Part shown: piece after piece, positions 1-8,886 of the stretch
Position numbering within the stretch: the first letter of the stretch is position 1
How the letters are laid out: every line of letters starts with the position of its first letter
Origin: Tepidanaerobacteraceae bacterium
GTDB lineage: Bacteria > Bacillota > Thermosediminibacteria > Thermosediminibacterales > Thermosediminibacteraceae
Length of the DNA stretch: 37,535 nucleotides
Direction of reading: 5' to 3'
Assembly (NCBI GenBank): GCA_030446005.1
Contig: JASUSP010000016.1
Coordinates: forward strand, 1 to 37,535
The notes under the pieces: model-generated
The model's database searches: none
What the model saw: only the letters and a program-made list of their open reading frames with translations
Told to the model about the DNA's origin: nothing
Translations under genes and position numbers: made by a program

Positions 1-693
1 ATAAGGCACTCTGAAGCTTTTAATTTTGCCGTAAAAGTAAAGATGCTTTGTGGTAACTGCCAATATTCCCGTGTCTACGTAGACTTGCTCCTCTTTTTCG
101 ATTGGGTAACCCTTAAATTGCCCCACCCTATAATAAACTCCCTTCGCAATTCGAATACTTACACCGTGGCTTCCTCCCACGTATTCCCTTCGAGTCCTCT
201 TTTCGTAATATTTCACATTTGAAAAAGCCCAAACCAAACTTTCACTCTTTTGAAAATTAAACGGCAAAGGCTCAACCGTTTTAAAACGTTGTGGAACCTT
301 TCCTTCTAATATATCACGCAAAACTGCCCCTTGTACAAAACGCGTGTATATTCCCTTCCCATCCAGCTCATCTTGTGTAAAACCAAAATAATTAGCGTAT
401 GCAACCAATTTATCTTCTTCCTGCGCATCAAGATTGCCGTCCTCCAAAAAATGTAAAACTGCCTCTTCCCAGCCCAGAATTAAAGCCTCTTTTACTTTAT
501 CTTGTGAAACATAACCTTCTTTTGCTAAATCATGAAGTTCTCTTTCCAAATTCATTATATGACCTATTCCAAGTGCAGCTTCCTTGGCTTTAAAAACCAT
601 TGCATTCCAAGTATTTTTGTGCTTTTCTTCACACTCTCGATGACGTTTTCTGAGAAAACCTGCAGGTTTGCCACAATAAATACAGTTGCCCAT
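1..693 (-). CDS. Zinc-finger protein with PH-like C-terminal region (3' end outside window)
   Basis: This frame is open from an ATG at 693 to the left edge of the window (231 codons), so the C-terminus is missing. The N-terminus has a Cys4-x2-Cys7 ... His18-x2-Cys21 pattern (CIYCGKPAGFLRKRHREC), a likely zinc-binding treble-clef or ribbon. A helical charged middle of roughly 120 residues follows. The last 70 residues are beta-rich and include VDTGILAVTTKHLYFYG, which resembles bacterial PH-like domains of uncharacterised proteins. A GGAG lies 11 bases before the start. It is the sixth gene of the leftward defence operon, about 36 bases after the helicase stop, so co-transcription is likely. 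Function unknown. A nucleic-acid or membrane sensor accessory to the defence system is inference only. Confidence 0.75.
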   Translation of the reverse strand, partial: MGNCIYCGKPAGFLRKRHRECEEKHKNTWNAMVFKAKEAALGIGHIMNLERELHDLAKEGYVSQDKVKEALILGWEEAVLHFLEDGNLDAQEEDKLVAYANYFGFTQDELDGKGIYTRFVQGAVLRDILEGKVPQRFKTVEPLPFNFQKSESLVWAFSNVKYYEKRTRREYVGGSHGVSIRIAKGVYYRVGQFKGYPIEKEEQVYVDTGILAVTTKHLYFYGKIKSFRVPY

Positions 694-728
694 AAACAAC
701 CACACTCCATAATCTTACTCTAATTCAA

Positions 729-3434
729 TTACCAGCCAATCATTAGATATTTTTTCTTTTCTCTGTTATCCAATACCCTCGCACAGCTTTCCCAATCAAC
801 TTTACCAACATGAACATGATACCTTAATTCGAAAGGATGTTGCTTTGGAACAGCATCAATTTTCTTCTTCGCTTCCTCAATTTCATTTAATGCCACATGC
901 ACCCAGACATCTTCCAATACATCGGGGATTTGGCCAAACATACTATAAATATTCGCGAATCTTTCTGAAAGCAATTGATGCACTCTATCTTCAACCGATC
1001 CCTTATACCTCATATTGTATATATACACCTTATCATAAACCTGACCTATGCGTTGTATTCTCCCTTTTCGCTGTTCAAGCCTGGTTGGATTCCATGGCAA
1101 GTCAAGATTTATAAGCGTGCCCAGTGTTTGAAGATTTAATCCCTCGCTGGCAGCATCGGTCCCAACTAAAACCCTTAATTCGCGTCTTTTAACCATCTGC
1201 TTTATCTCTTCTTTACTTTTTCTTTCATATACCCCGTTGACAAATATCCCTGATTTTTCTCCTCCTGCATAAAGTCCTATTCTTTCATTTGGAAGGTCAT
1301 GAGATAAACTCTCGGCAACCCAAAAGGCCGAGTCATAATATTGAGAAAAAATAATGCACCCGCGTTCTATCCATTTATCCTCGATAAGTAACTTTAAAAC
1401 CAGATTGTACTTTGGATCTCTTTCTTTATTAATATTCAGTGCCTCGATTAATTTTTTGAGGCAATTTCTTTCTTCTTCGGTTAAATTCTTTATTTCGCTC
1501 TGAGTGTCTTTTTCATCCTCTATTTCCTCTTCCTCATAATCTTCTTCTACAATCCCTCCCCAATTGTTAAGCATCCTCTCCGCGGTAATCTTTCCCGCAA
1601 TTATAGTGCTACCAATCCTTCTTAAAAGTAATGTCTTAAAAAAGCCCCTGGTCTTTAACCTCTTTTTAAGGAGTTCACAAAATTCCTCTGCATACCTGTA
1701 AGCTTCCTGCAAATACGGCGGTAACACAATAGCCTCATTATCGCTTTCTCCCATCAACTCAACTTCAATTTTCTTTAAATATGGTTCTCCCGTTTCAGGA
1801 TTTATAGTGTTTTCAAGATAATTCCTTGTTCTCCTTACAATGTGCCTTATAAAAGGATTATGTTCGGTCATAAAATTATCGTCAATAATCCTAAAAATCC
1901 TCCGCTTATCCTGCTCTCTCAGTTGGTCAAATACTTCTGGCCTTATTACAAATTCATTATCTGCCATGCCCAACTGCTTTCTTATAACTCCAAACGTCGT
2001 TTCCCCTTCGGACGCTGGAGGGAATGGATTTCTTATCCATTCCCAATTTTCTTTATCGGAACGATCAAGTACTTCTTTCCCCGTAATCAAGTTAATGGCT
2101 CTTTCAGGGTATTTCCTCCACATACTGAAAGCATTTCCCAAAACTGCGTCACTTCCCTGAGCAAGGATATATAGCAAATCCCACGCTTCAATCGGATATA
2201 ACTGCACAGGTGTTGCAGTAGCCAAAAGCATACTTTTGGTCCTCTTAGAAATTTCAAGCAAAAATCTCATCAGATTATTCGGATCAGGTTTTTCATTTTC
2301 TCTGCCAGGACCTAAATTTTTTCTTCTCGCCCTGTGGGCTTCATCCACAATTACACATTCATACTCCAAATTCAAAAGATGCTGAACCTGTTCCGAATTT
2401 GCTGTGATTAACCCTTGCGAAATTATACCGATCCGTCTCGGACACTTTTTTATAGCTGTATCCCCATTTGCAGGATACCTTATACCATTCTCGTCTACCC
2501 ACCCTTTTCCGTCCCATACTGCTGACGGCATATCCAAAAGAGTTTTCATCTCATCCTGCCACTGCCAGATAAGCGTTTTGGGCACAATTATGAGGATAGG
2601 CTTTTCTCCGTACAAAGCCATAAGCTGTGTAGCCATAGCAAGCTGCACAGTTTTCCCAAGCCCAACCATATCGGCAAGTACATACCTTGCTCCGTATTTT
2701 TTATGGTCCTCAAAAACCATATTTATGAAATACTTCTGGTGTTCCCATAAACCCAGTTCTTCCCTATATACTGGCGATTCAATAACAGTTGAAGCAGGTT
2801 CAGGGTCTTTTTTCCATTCATCAATAGAATAAATTACTTTTCTTTCGGAAATCCTCTTAATGTCCTCAACGATAAAATCCGCCAGAGGCACCGCATAAGG
2901 ACTATTCCAGAAATAATCAAATTCTTCCTGAACCCATTTTACTGCCTCTTCTGAATCATCTTCCCAAAGTATCTCATAGTTCAGTTTCCAACCAGCGTAA
3001 CTTTCGTTTACACTGCCTATAAAAGCTGTTTTTCGCCCATCTTTCAGGGTTATGACCCCTACTTTCCCATGGATGAGGCCAAACACATCATTTGGGACAA
3101 CTTTTATAAGCAGTTTACCGCTTTTTATGAGATTATAAAGCTTTTTCAATCTTTCAGGGATATCAGCATATTTTTCTTCGGGTTTTGCACTGCACCATTC
3201 CCTGCGCATAGCATTAATAGCAGCGCTTATTGTTACAACATCTTCCTTTTGCATTTCTGAATTGCATACCACCCTGGCACAACCCTGTATATTCTCAATT
3301 GCTTCTCCTGCAACTTCGATAATGGAAGAACTGAAATAGCCAGCAATCCTGTCATAATTCAAAGCATCTTTTAGCTTTTCATTTAAGAAGCTTGTATCTA
3401 ACCTTTTTCTTCGTGAAGAATAGCGGTAAATCAT
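729..3434 (-). CDS. PLD-domain / SNF2-type DNA helicase of a methylase-ATPase-helicase defence system
   Basis: This is a 901-residue SF2 helicase. Residues 1-200 form a phospholipase-D-like module with a single HGK (122-124) and GSVNES (about 140-145), the HxK...GSxN half-motif found in PLD nuclease domains. The helicase motor has GLGKT (258-262), VDEAH (363-367), TATP (about 406-409), a motif V region (GTDAASEGLNL) and QRKGRIQRIGQ (788-798). A long acidic insertion (EEDYEEEEIEDEKD) separates the two RecA lobes. An ATG at 3434 with GAGGG 8 bases upstream is the best start. It is the fifth gene of the operon that starts with DUF499. Translocation on phage DNA plus cleavage by the PLD module is the expected role; no catalytic evidence is available from sequence alone. 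Confidence 0.93.
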   Translation of the reverse strand: MIYRYSSRRKRLDTSFLNEKLKDALNYDRIAGYFSSSIIEVAGEAIENIQGCARVVCNSEMQKEDVVTISAAINAMRREWCSAKPEEKYADIPERLKKLYNLIKSGKLLIKVVPNDVFGLIHGKVGVITLKDGRKTAFIGSVNESYAGWKLNYEILWEDDSEEAVKWVQEEFDYFWNSPYAVPLADFIVEDIKRISERKVIYSIDEWKKDPEPASTVIESPVYREELGLWEHQKYFINMVFEDHKKYGARYVLADMVGLGKTVQLAMATQLMALYGEKPILIIVPKTLIWQWQDEMKTLLDMPSAVWDGKGWVDENGIRYPANGDTAIKKCPRRIGIISQGLITANSEQVQHLLNLEYECVIVDEAHRARRKNLGPGRENEKPDPNNLMRFLLEISKRTKSMLLATATPVQLYPIEAWDLLYILAQGSDAVLGNAFSMWRKYPERAINLITGKEVLDRSDKENWEWIRNPFPPASEGETTFGVIRKQLGMADNEFVIRPEVFDQLREQDKRRIFRIIDDNFMTEHNPFIRHIVRRTRNYLENTINPETGEPYLKKIEVELMGESDNEAIVLPPYLQEAYRYAEEFCELLKKRLKTRGFFKTLLLRRIGSTIIAGKITAERMLNNWGGIVEEDYEEEEIEDEKDTQSEIKNLTEEERNCLKKLIEALNINKERDPKYNLVLKLLIEDKWIERGCIIFSQYYDSAFWVAESLSHDLPNERIGLYAGGEKSGIFVNGVYERKSKEEIKQMVKRRELRVLVGTDAASEGLNLQTLGTLINLDLPWNPTRLEQRKGRIQRIGQVYDKVYIYNMRYKGSVEDRVHQLLSERFANIYSMFGQIPDVLEDVWVHVALNEIEEAKKKIDAVPKQHPFELRYHVHVGKVDWESCARVLDNREKKKYLMIGW

Positions 3435-3492
3435 CTCAATTACCCTCGCTAATCTAAATTTAATCTTTTCTCATTACTTTTTATTTTAGCTT

Positions 3493-5370
3493 TTAATCTC
3501 GCATTTTTTCAAATAAGTCTATTATTTCCTCTGGTATTTTATCTTCTGGGCAACAAATTGCTATTTGAGAGGTTATCTCTTCTTTATCAATTGGCTTTCC
3601 TGTTTTGTCTTGAATAAATTTTTGGATTTCTTTACTAAATTTAAATTCATTGTTATTATTTAATTCTTTTCTCCAAAACATAATTCTATTTTTTATTTCT
3701 TCTTGCGTTATATTTATACCAGCATCAAAATTATTATTGATAATAATTTTGTAAATAGATTCTACCAAGATATCATCGGAAAATGCATCTTCAAGTTCTT
3801 TTGTACCAACATATAAATCTATTATTTTGATGCCTTTTTCTTGACATTCTTTTACAAATTTATGAATATTATGTTTTGGATTATTTTTAACATCTCTATC
3901 AAGGAATATATATACGGGTACATCAGGCATAAACTCTTGTATCAATCTTGCGAAACTACAAGCATTTCCATTTCCATCAAGAGTAATAACTGCTATTAAG
4001 TCATTTTTCAGAAATCTTGACTTCCATTTAAAATAAAGCATATCTATTGCAGCCTTATCAGATTTTCCTTCTAGCAACAATATTTTTCGCGTAAAGAATA
4101 AGTTACTATTTTCTATCCCCAAATCTTTTAGTAAATTGCCTACATCTGCATCTTCCACTATCCTTTTGACCCGTGTTTGACCTTCCTTTAGCTCAAATAA
4201 AGTAATTTTATGCGGCGGCATATAGTTAATGATAAAAGGAGAATGCGTTGTTATTATAACTTGGTTTTTTTCTTTCAACTCATCCAAAATTGTTAATAAT
4301 TCATATTGTGCTTTTACGTGAAGATGAGTATCTGGTTCATCAAAGAGATATAAAACTGGTTTATCAGTATCAAGTTGTCGAGCATAGTTTAATAAAGCTA
4401 AAGTAACTCTCCTTTTAGTACCATCTCCTTTTTTATCTAACAATATCTCCCTGTTATTATCATCCTCAAACGATACTTTTAATTCTACAAATTTCTGTGT
4501 TATATCAATTGGGAAAAAATTCGGTACAAGACTTATTCTACTAATATTGGGCAAAAATTTTTTTATATCTGGTAATACTTCCTTATTAATAACTCCATCT
4601 TCTTTTTCCTTAATAATATTGGTTACTTCGTCTTCTAATATTTCCTCTAAAGTTTTTTCTGTATCTCTTAACATTATCTTCTTGTCCCAAATAGCATCAA
4701 AATCTTGTTTTAGATAAATTTTTAGAATTATATCTTCTATATTGTAAAATGTTTTTCCACTTAAATATACTACGGTAAAATATTGATTAAGATAGTCTTC
4801 TATTTTACTAATAGATGATTTTATTTTACTTTTAGTAAGTATATCCTCTTTGCTTTCTTCTAGAATTTGCTTAAATCTGTTTTTCAAATTTTCTTCATTG
4901 TCTTTTCTTCTTTTATTTGCCCCTTCTAATAAAACCAATTTATTTTTTATTTCTTGTAAGGACAATTTCTCTATTTCCTCAGGTGAGTCAATATACTTTC
5001 TAAACTCAGCAGAAGGAAGCCAGATCTCCAAATTTGGTTCAAATTCATCTTTGTTTTTTCTATATTTAATTTCTACATCATTAAAAAGAATCGCTTTAAA
5101 CTCAATTATTTGTTCTCCTTCATTTCCCTCTAAATTATTTTGCTTTCCTTTTCTTTCTTCCAAATAATAGTCTCCATCTTCTATTTTAAATTTATCCTTT
5201 TTATCTCTTTTTGTATCCTCTCCTACATTAAACAATATCCTCAATACATCAAGCAAAGAAGATTTACCACTATCATTTTCTCCCACAATTAAAGTCAAAT
5301 CACTTTGAAAATCAACTTCAATATCTTTGAGACTCCTAAAATTTTTCACTTTCAACTTCTTAATAATCAT
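3493..5370 (-). CDS. OLD-like ATP-dependent endonuclease (AAA/SMC-type ATPase with TOPRIM domain)
   Basis: This 625-residue protein has the overcoming-lysogenization-defect architecture. The P-loop GENDSGKS is at 30-37. A long charged coiled region spans about 100-260. An ABC-type signature-like GDGTKRR is at 315-321, Walker B DEPDTH at 344-349, and the switch His of TTHSP at 376. The TOPRIM domain has Glu435 (LLLEGKSDKA), DGNG (465-468) and LDRD (490-493), the acidic residues that bind metal in OLD nucleases. The start at 5370 has GGAGGG just upstream. The gene sits between the methylase and the helicase and is visibly more AT-rich than both, with many poly-A/T runs, so it may have been inserted later. 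It probably nicks or degrades DNA in an ATP-regulated way. A Gabija GajA-like role is possible, but no GajB-like helicase directly follows it. Confidence 0.9.
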   Translation of the reverse strand: MIIKKLKVKNFRSLKDIEVDFQSDLTLIVGENDSGKSSLLDVLRILFNVGEDTKRDKKDKFKIEDGDYYLEERKGKQNNLEGNEGEQIIEFKAILFNDVEIKYRKNKDEFEPNLEIWLPSAEFRKYIDSPEEIEKLSLQEIKNKLVLLEGANKRRKDNEENLKNRFKQILEESKEDILTKSKIKSSISKIEDYLNQYFTVVYLSGKTFYNIEDIILKIYLKQDFDAIWDKKIMLRDTEKTLEEILEDEVTNIIKEKEDGVINKEVLPDIKKFLPNISRISLVPNFFPIDITQKFVELKVSFEDDNNREILLDKKGDGTKRRVTLALLNYARQLDTDKPVLYLFDEPDTHLHVKAQYELLTILDELKEKNQVIITTHSPFIINYMPPHKITLFELKEGQTRVKRIVEDADVGNLLKDLGIENSNLFFTRKILLLEGKSDKAAIDMLYFKWKSRFLKNDLIAVITLDGNGNACSFARLIQEFMPDVPVYIFLDRDVKNNPKHNIHKFVKECQEKGIKIIDLYVGTKELEDAFSDDILVESIYKIIINNNFDAGINITQEEIKNRIMFWRKELNNNNEFKFSKEIQKFIQDKTGKPIDKEEITSQIAICCPEDKIPEEIIDLFEKMRD

Positions 5371-5403
5371 TTATTAACCCTCCAACAAAATAACATAAAA
5401 CAC

Positions 5404-8304
5404 TTACACACCATCATTTTTCACAAGCTCGGCAAGAAGTCTTGCGTATTTTGCTTCCTCTTTCCAGTGAGGCATTGTTTCAATATTTCCCAAAGCAGAT
5501 ATGTATTCCAAAATCTCAATGATAGTATTTCTTTGATTCCAATAATTGGGCAATTCATTTTTGAGCCAATTTCTGCCCTTTGTTGTGTCTTCTGCTTTTA
5601 TAGCTTGATACAAAGCAGCAAGAACATTTCGAACAAGCGTATTGCTGAATCTGTCACTGCTGCTCAATCCCTTCATTCCAAACTCCAATGCCGTCTTTAA
5701 TCTCGCCTTGTTGGCTCGAGTAGAGGCGAGAAGGTCCCTGTACTCCCTCACACCAAAACCCTTTGCCAGTTCCTGATATGCACCCAATTGATATATACCG
5801 TCCTTTTCAAGGTCTAAACCCTTAATATAGAACCTCTCTTCTGGCGTTAACATTTTCCACGTATAAGAATCAAAACCTTTAGGTATGATATAATCATAGG
5901 CAATCTTTACAGCTTCATTTATTATTTTCTCAATCGGCGATTCTTCTCCTGGCAGTCTCGTCTTTGATAGTTCATATTGAATATCAATATCCTCAATCTT
6001 TTTGTATGAAGTTAATACTTTTAACGAAGCAGCATAAGCGGCAAGTAAGTAATCAGTATCGCTGAAATTGGGGTCTTCTTTGTCATCCAATTCTCGCATA
6101 ATATCAATTTGTCTTTGAACTTCATTTTCTATCTCTGGATAAAGCTCGTCAAGATATGCGGTTTCTTCGGATGTCTGCTTGCGAAGGACAAGAAGGACAG
6201 TGCCTTTTACATAATTTCCCTTCTTTAACCCGCTGGCGTCTGTTTCAGTGGCGATATTCCACGCAGCAGTTACCCTCAAACCTGCTGCCCACAAAATCAA
6301 TGCCAAATCTGCCCATACGCTGACATTTTGATGAGTAAACATTATTATCTGCAGCCCGTTATCAGGCATATGAGCTGCCAGGTTTTTATAAACTTCCACC
6401 ATGCTCTGCTTGAAACTTTCTCCCGTTCCTTTTATTGCAAGCGCACGCTTGCTGTCGGCATACCAGTCAGGGAAAACATCAAGAAGCATTTTCTTATCCC
6501 ATACAAGGAAGAACTCAGAAAGTTCGTGGTAGTTTATAGCATCGGCATAGGGGGGATCGGTAAGCCAAATATGACAGTTCTCAACCACGCCTCGAGCATC
6601 CGAAAGTTTAACAAATACTTTCTTCGGCGTGTTCTTCAATAATGAAGCTAATGGAAAGAACCATGAATCCTTAATAGATTTCAGACCTCTTACCCCATAG
6701 TTGAACAAAGTATTTAGTGCCTGATTATAAAATGTCTGTGCCGTATGACCTAATCCACCTGATTTAGAAGGATCCCACCTGCTTAGTCTAGAATTCCAAT
6801 CTGCACATCTATTTACCTCAAGAAGTCCTACTACTTTCTCCTTTTTTGTCTCCGCATGCTTATCAATTAGCTCCATTAAAAGCCCATGCATAAGAAGTTG
6901 TCTCGGATTAAAAAGCTGATGCCAGTATGCCCAGCCTCTTTCCCTATATAATCTTGAAGTTTCTTCTCCTTCTTCAATCATACTGCTCGGAATATATCCC
7001 TTCTCCTGCCACTTGTTAAATCTTTCTTTAAGAAGATTGACAACCTCCTCCTCTCTTTTTAAATCTTCTTCTGTAGGAGCTGTATAATACCTCTTACCCT
7101 CCTGAGTCTCATATCTAATACAATATAGCCTTTCCTGAAATACATCGTCAGGCCGTGGAATAAATTCATGGGCTTCCCATTTGCGAAGGCCGTATTCTAC
7201 CGAACCATCCTCCTTTATCCTATCTTTTCTAATAGCTGCTATTGGGGTTGATACTTTACAGTGCGGACACACAAGATTGCTGTCCTTTACTGTAGCCATC
7301 TTCTCTGCAAGCTCCATCTCTTTTTCTGTGGCATTCGATTTTATCTCAATATCAAAGCTTTTATTTTCGGGGTTTTCTTTTAAAATAGCTACGGTTTTTG
7401 TCCCTTTCCCTATAATCCAAGAAGGTACAAGAGGCACCCTCCATCCGCACTCGGGGCAGATAGTCTCATTGCAGTATAAATAAGCATTTGCCCTGTGGCC
7501 TTGTTCGTTATGCTCTATCCCCCACTCGGTAATCTGCTTATCCGCGAGTTCAAATATCTTTTTTTGAAACTCTTTTAAGCTTTCAATTTCTTCCTCAGAA
7601 CTGCCTAGAATATTCAACGAAGCCCATGTCAAAAGCATGGCAATGGGGTTTAAATCAGAAGCGTACACATCAAAGCCCATTCTTGCCGCTTCAAAAGGCA
7701 CACTCCCTCCACCGCAGAAACAGTCACCGACAACGGGAACTTTTCCAAATCTTTTTTTGCCGAGCTCACGGACAAACTCTTGTAAGCTTTTTGCATTTGT
7801 GCCCAAATGCTGATTTATAACCTGCCATTCGGATTCAGGGAGATTATCTATTTCTTCTGGCCTCACGCAATACTTAAGCTTTTCATCATAGGAGAGCCTA
7901 TTAAATACAAGCTTTTGTAATTGTTCTTTTTCTTTTTTGGTTACATTCTTTTTATATGTGATCTTGCCGTTATTATTTTCAAAATATCTTTCTCTCTCCT
8001 CTTCAGATAAATTTTCATATATTTCTTTAATAGGAATCGATTGCTTTTTGCGAAGCCAGAGGCCTTCTTCATCCATAGTCAATATTTTCAGGAATATCTC
8101 CATATCCTTTTTGGGATTATCGCTTGCAGGCATCAACAAGCCGAGAAGTGCAGCCCTTACAAGAATAAGGGGCTTTCTGCCCCACCATTTTCCAAGCCCT
8201 GTTAATGTCTGGCCGCTGCCTGCCTTTCTCTCTTTATAGCTTTCTTTCGAAACCTTTGATACAGGGAATTGAACTTCTATGAAGGATTTGTCGCCGTTTA
8301 GCAT
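5404..8304 (-). CDS. DUF1156-type DNA adenine N6-methyltransferase with zinc ribbons
   Basis: This 966-residue protein belongs to the COG1743/DUF1156 methylases. The N-terminal block (FIEVQFPVSKVSKES ... GKWWGRKPLILVRA) is diagnostic. The AdoMet-binding motif is DCFCGGGS (194-201) with SDLNP (216-220). Two CPxC knuckles (CPECGW 283-288, CPHC 346-349) form a zinc ribbon inserted before the catalytic TDPPY (582-586). The long insertions and the length, about three times a solitary methylase, suggest built-in target recognition. The ATG at 8304 has AGGGGTG upstream and begins 12 bases after the DUF3780 stop. In this defence group the enzyme is expected to methylate host DNA to mark self. The target sequence cannot be read from the protein. 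Confidence 0.95.
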   Translation of the reverse strand: MLNGDKSFIEVQFPVSKVSKESYKERKAGSGQTLTGLGKWWGRKPLILVRAALLGLLMPASDNPKKDMEIFLKILTMDEEGLWLRKKQSIPIKEIYENLSEEERERYFENNNGKITYKKNVTKKEKEQLQKLVFNRLSYDEKLKYCVRPEEIDNLPESEWQVINQHLGTNAKSLQEFVRELGKKRFGKVPVVGDCFCGGGSVPFEAARMGFDVYASDLNPIAMLLTWASLNILGSSEEEIESLKEFQKKIFELADKQITEWGIEHNEQGHRANAYLYCNETICPECGWRVPLVPSWIIGKGTKTVAILKENPENKSFDIEIKSNATEKEMELAEKMATVKDSNLVCPHCKVSTPIAAIRKDRIKEDGSVEYGLRKWEAHEFIPRPDDVFQERLYCIRYETQEGKRYYTAPTEEDLKREEEVVNLLKERFNKWQEKGYIPSSMIEEGEETSRLYRERGWAYWHQLFNPRQLLMHGLLMELIDKHAETKKEKVVGLLEVNRCADWNSRLSRWDPSKSGGLGHTAQTFYNQALNTLFNYGVRGLKSIKDSWFFPLASLLKNTPKKVFVKLSDARGVVENCHIWLTDPPYADAINYHELSEFFLVWDKKMLLDVFPDWYADSKRALAIKGTGESFKQSMVEVYKNLAAHMPDNGLQIIMFTHQNVSVWADLALILWAAGLRVTAAWNIATETDASGLKKGNYVKGTVLLVLRKQTSEETAYLDELYPEIENEVQRQIDIMRELDDKEDPNFSDTDYLLAAYAASLKVLTSYKKIEDIDIQYELSKTRLPGEESPIEKIINEAVKIAYDYIIPKGFDSYTWKMLTPEERFYIKGLDLEKDGIYQLGAYQELAKGFGVREYRDLLASTRANKARLKTALEFGMKGLSSSDRFSNTLVRNVLAALYQAIKAEDTTKGRNWLKNELPNYWNQRNTIIEILEYISALGNIETMPHWKEEAKYARLLAELVKNDGV

Positions 8305-8316
8305 CCTGACACCCCT

Positions 8317-8886
8317 TTAATCGTCTATTTTCCTTTGAATTAGCAAATCAAACAATTCCAGCTGCTTATTTGACTCTTCTACAGGATTTTCGGTAAGCGC
8401 ATACCTTATAGCCTTTCGCCAGCCCCTTTTGTCATGGAGCCCTCCAGTTGCTGCATTTGTCATTGTAAAAAGCCACCAGCGTTCCTCTGGAGAAAGCCCA
8501 AGCCAGTTTTTTATAGCAATAGGTATAACAGATGGATCGCAATCCTCTATCGCCCAGGCTAAAAGCACCATCTCTTTACCAAATAGCCTCTGAACGGGTA
8601 CCTGCCCTGTACGCCATTTGCCAACAGGCAGTTTTTCTTTCTTTAGCCTTGCATTAAATTCATTTTTTAAAGTATCTTCAATCTGCTTCCATTTGTATTT
8701 TGAAAGCTCAACCTTTGGCCTATCTTCTTTTAGGTCAATTGTCTGTTCTTGAACGCCATTCTGCCATTTAAAGCGCTCGTAAATAATGACCTTGCCATCA
8801 TTAGCACGCGGAATAATCACCAAAAAATGATGCTGTGATTCTTCGGGAATGAATCCAAAGCCAAAAACTTGCCTTTTCTGTGCCAT
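8317..8886 (-). CDS. DUF3780 family anti-phage-associated protein
   Basis: This 189-residue cytosolic protein has no signal peptide or membrane segment. I recognise it as DUF3780 from its opening (FGFGFIPEESQHHFLVIIPR), its middle block (LFGKEMVLLAWAIEDCD) and the block LSPEERWWLFTMTNA, together with its fixed place between a DUF499 ATPase and a DUF1156 methylase. Its ATG overlaps the DUF499 stop in a TAATG junction, so translation is probably coupled. The methylase begins 12 bases after its stop. The biochemical role is unknown. Stable linkage to the methylase suggests a subunit of the methylase or ATPase complex (inference). Confidence 0.85.
   Translation of the reverse strand: MAQKRQVFGFGFIPEESQHHFLVIIPRANDGKVIIYERFKWQNGVQEQTIDLKEDRPKVELSKYKWKQIEDTLKNEFNARLKKEKLPVGKWRTGQVPVQRLFGKEMVLLAWAIEDCDPSVIPIAIKNWLGLSPEERWWLFTMTNAATGGLHDKRGWRKAIRYALTENPVEESNKQLELFDLLIQRKIDD

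Noticed and set aside
399-723. Rightward short frames at the left edge
   Set aside because: They overlap a long continuous leftward frame with a zinc-finger motif and operon context.
3493-5370. Gabija system
   Set aside because: The ATPase/TOPRIM gene resembles GajA, but the next gene is a PLD-SNF2 helicase and not a UvrD-like GajB.
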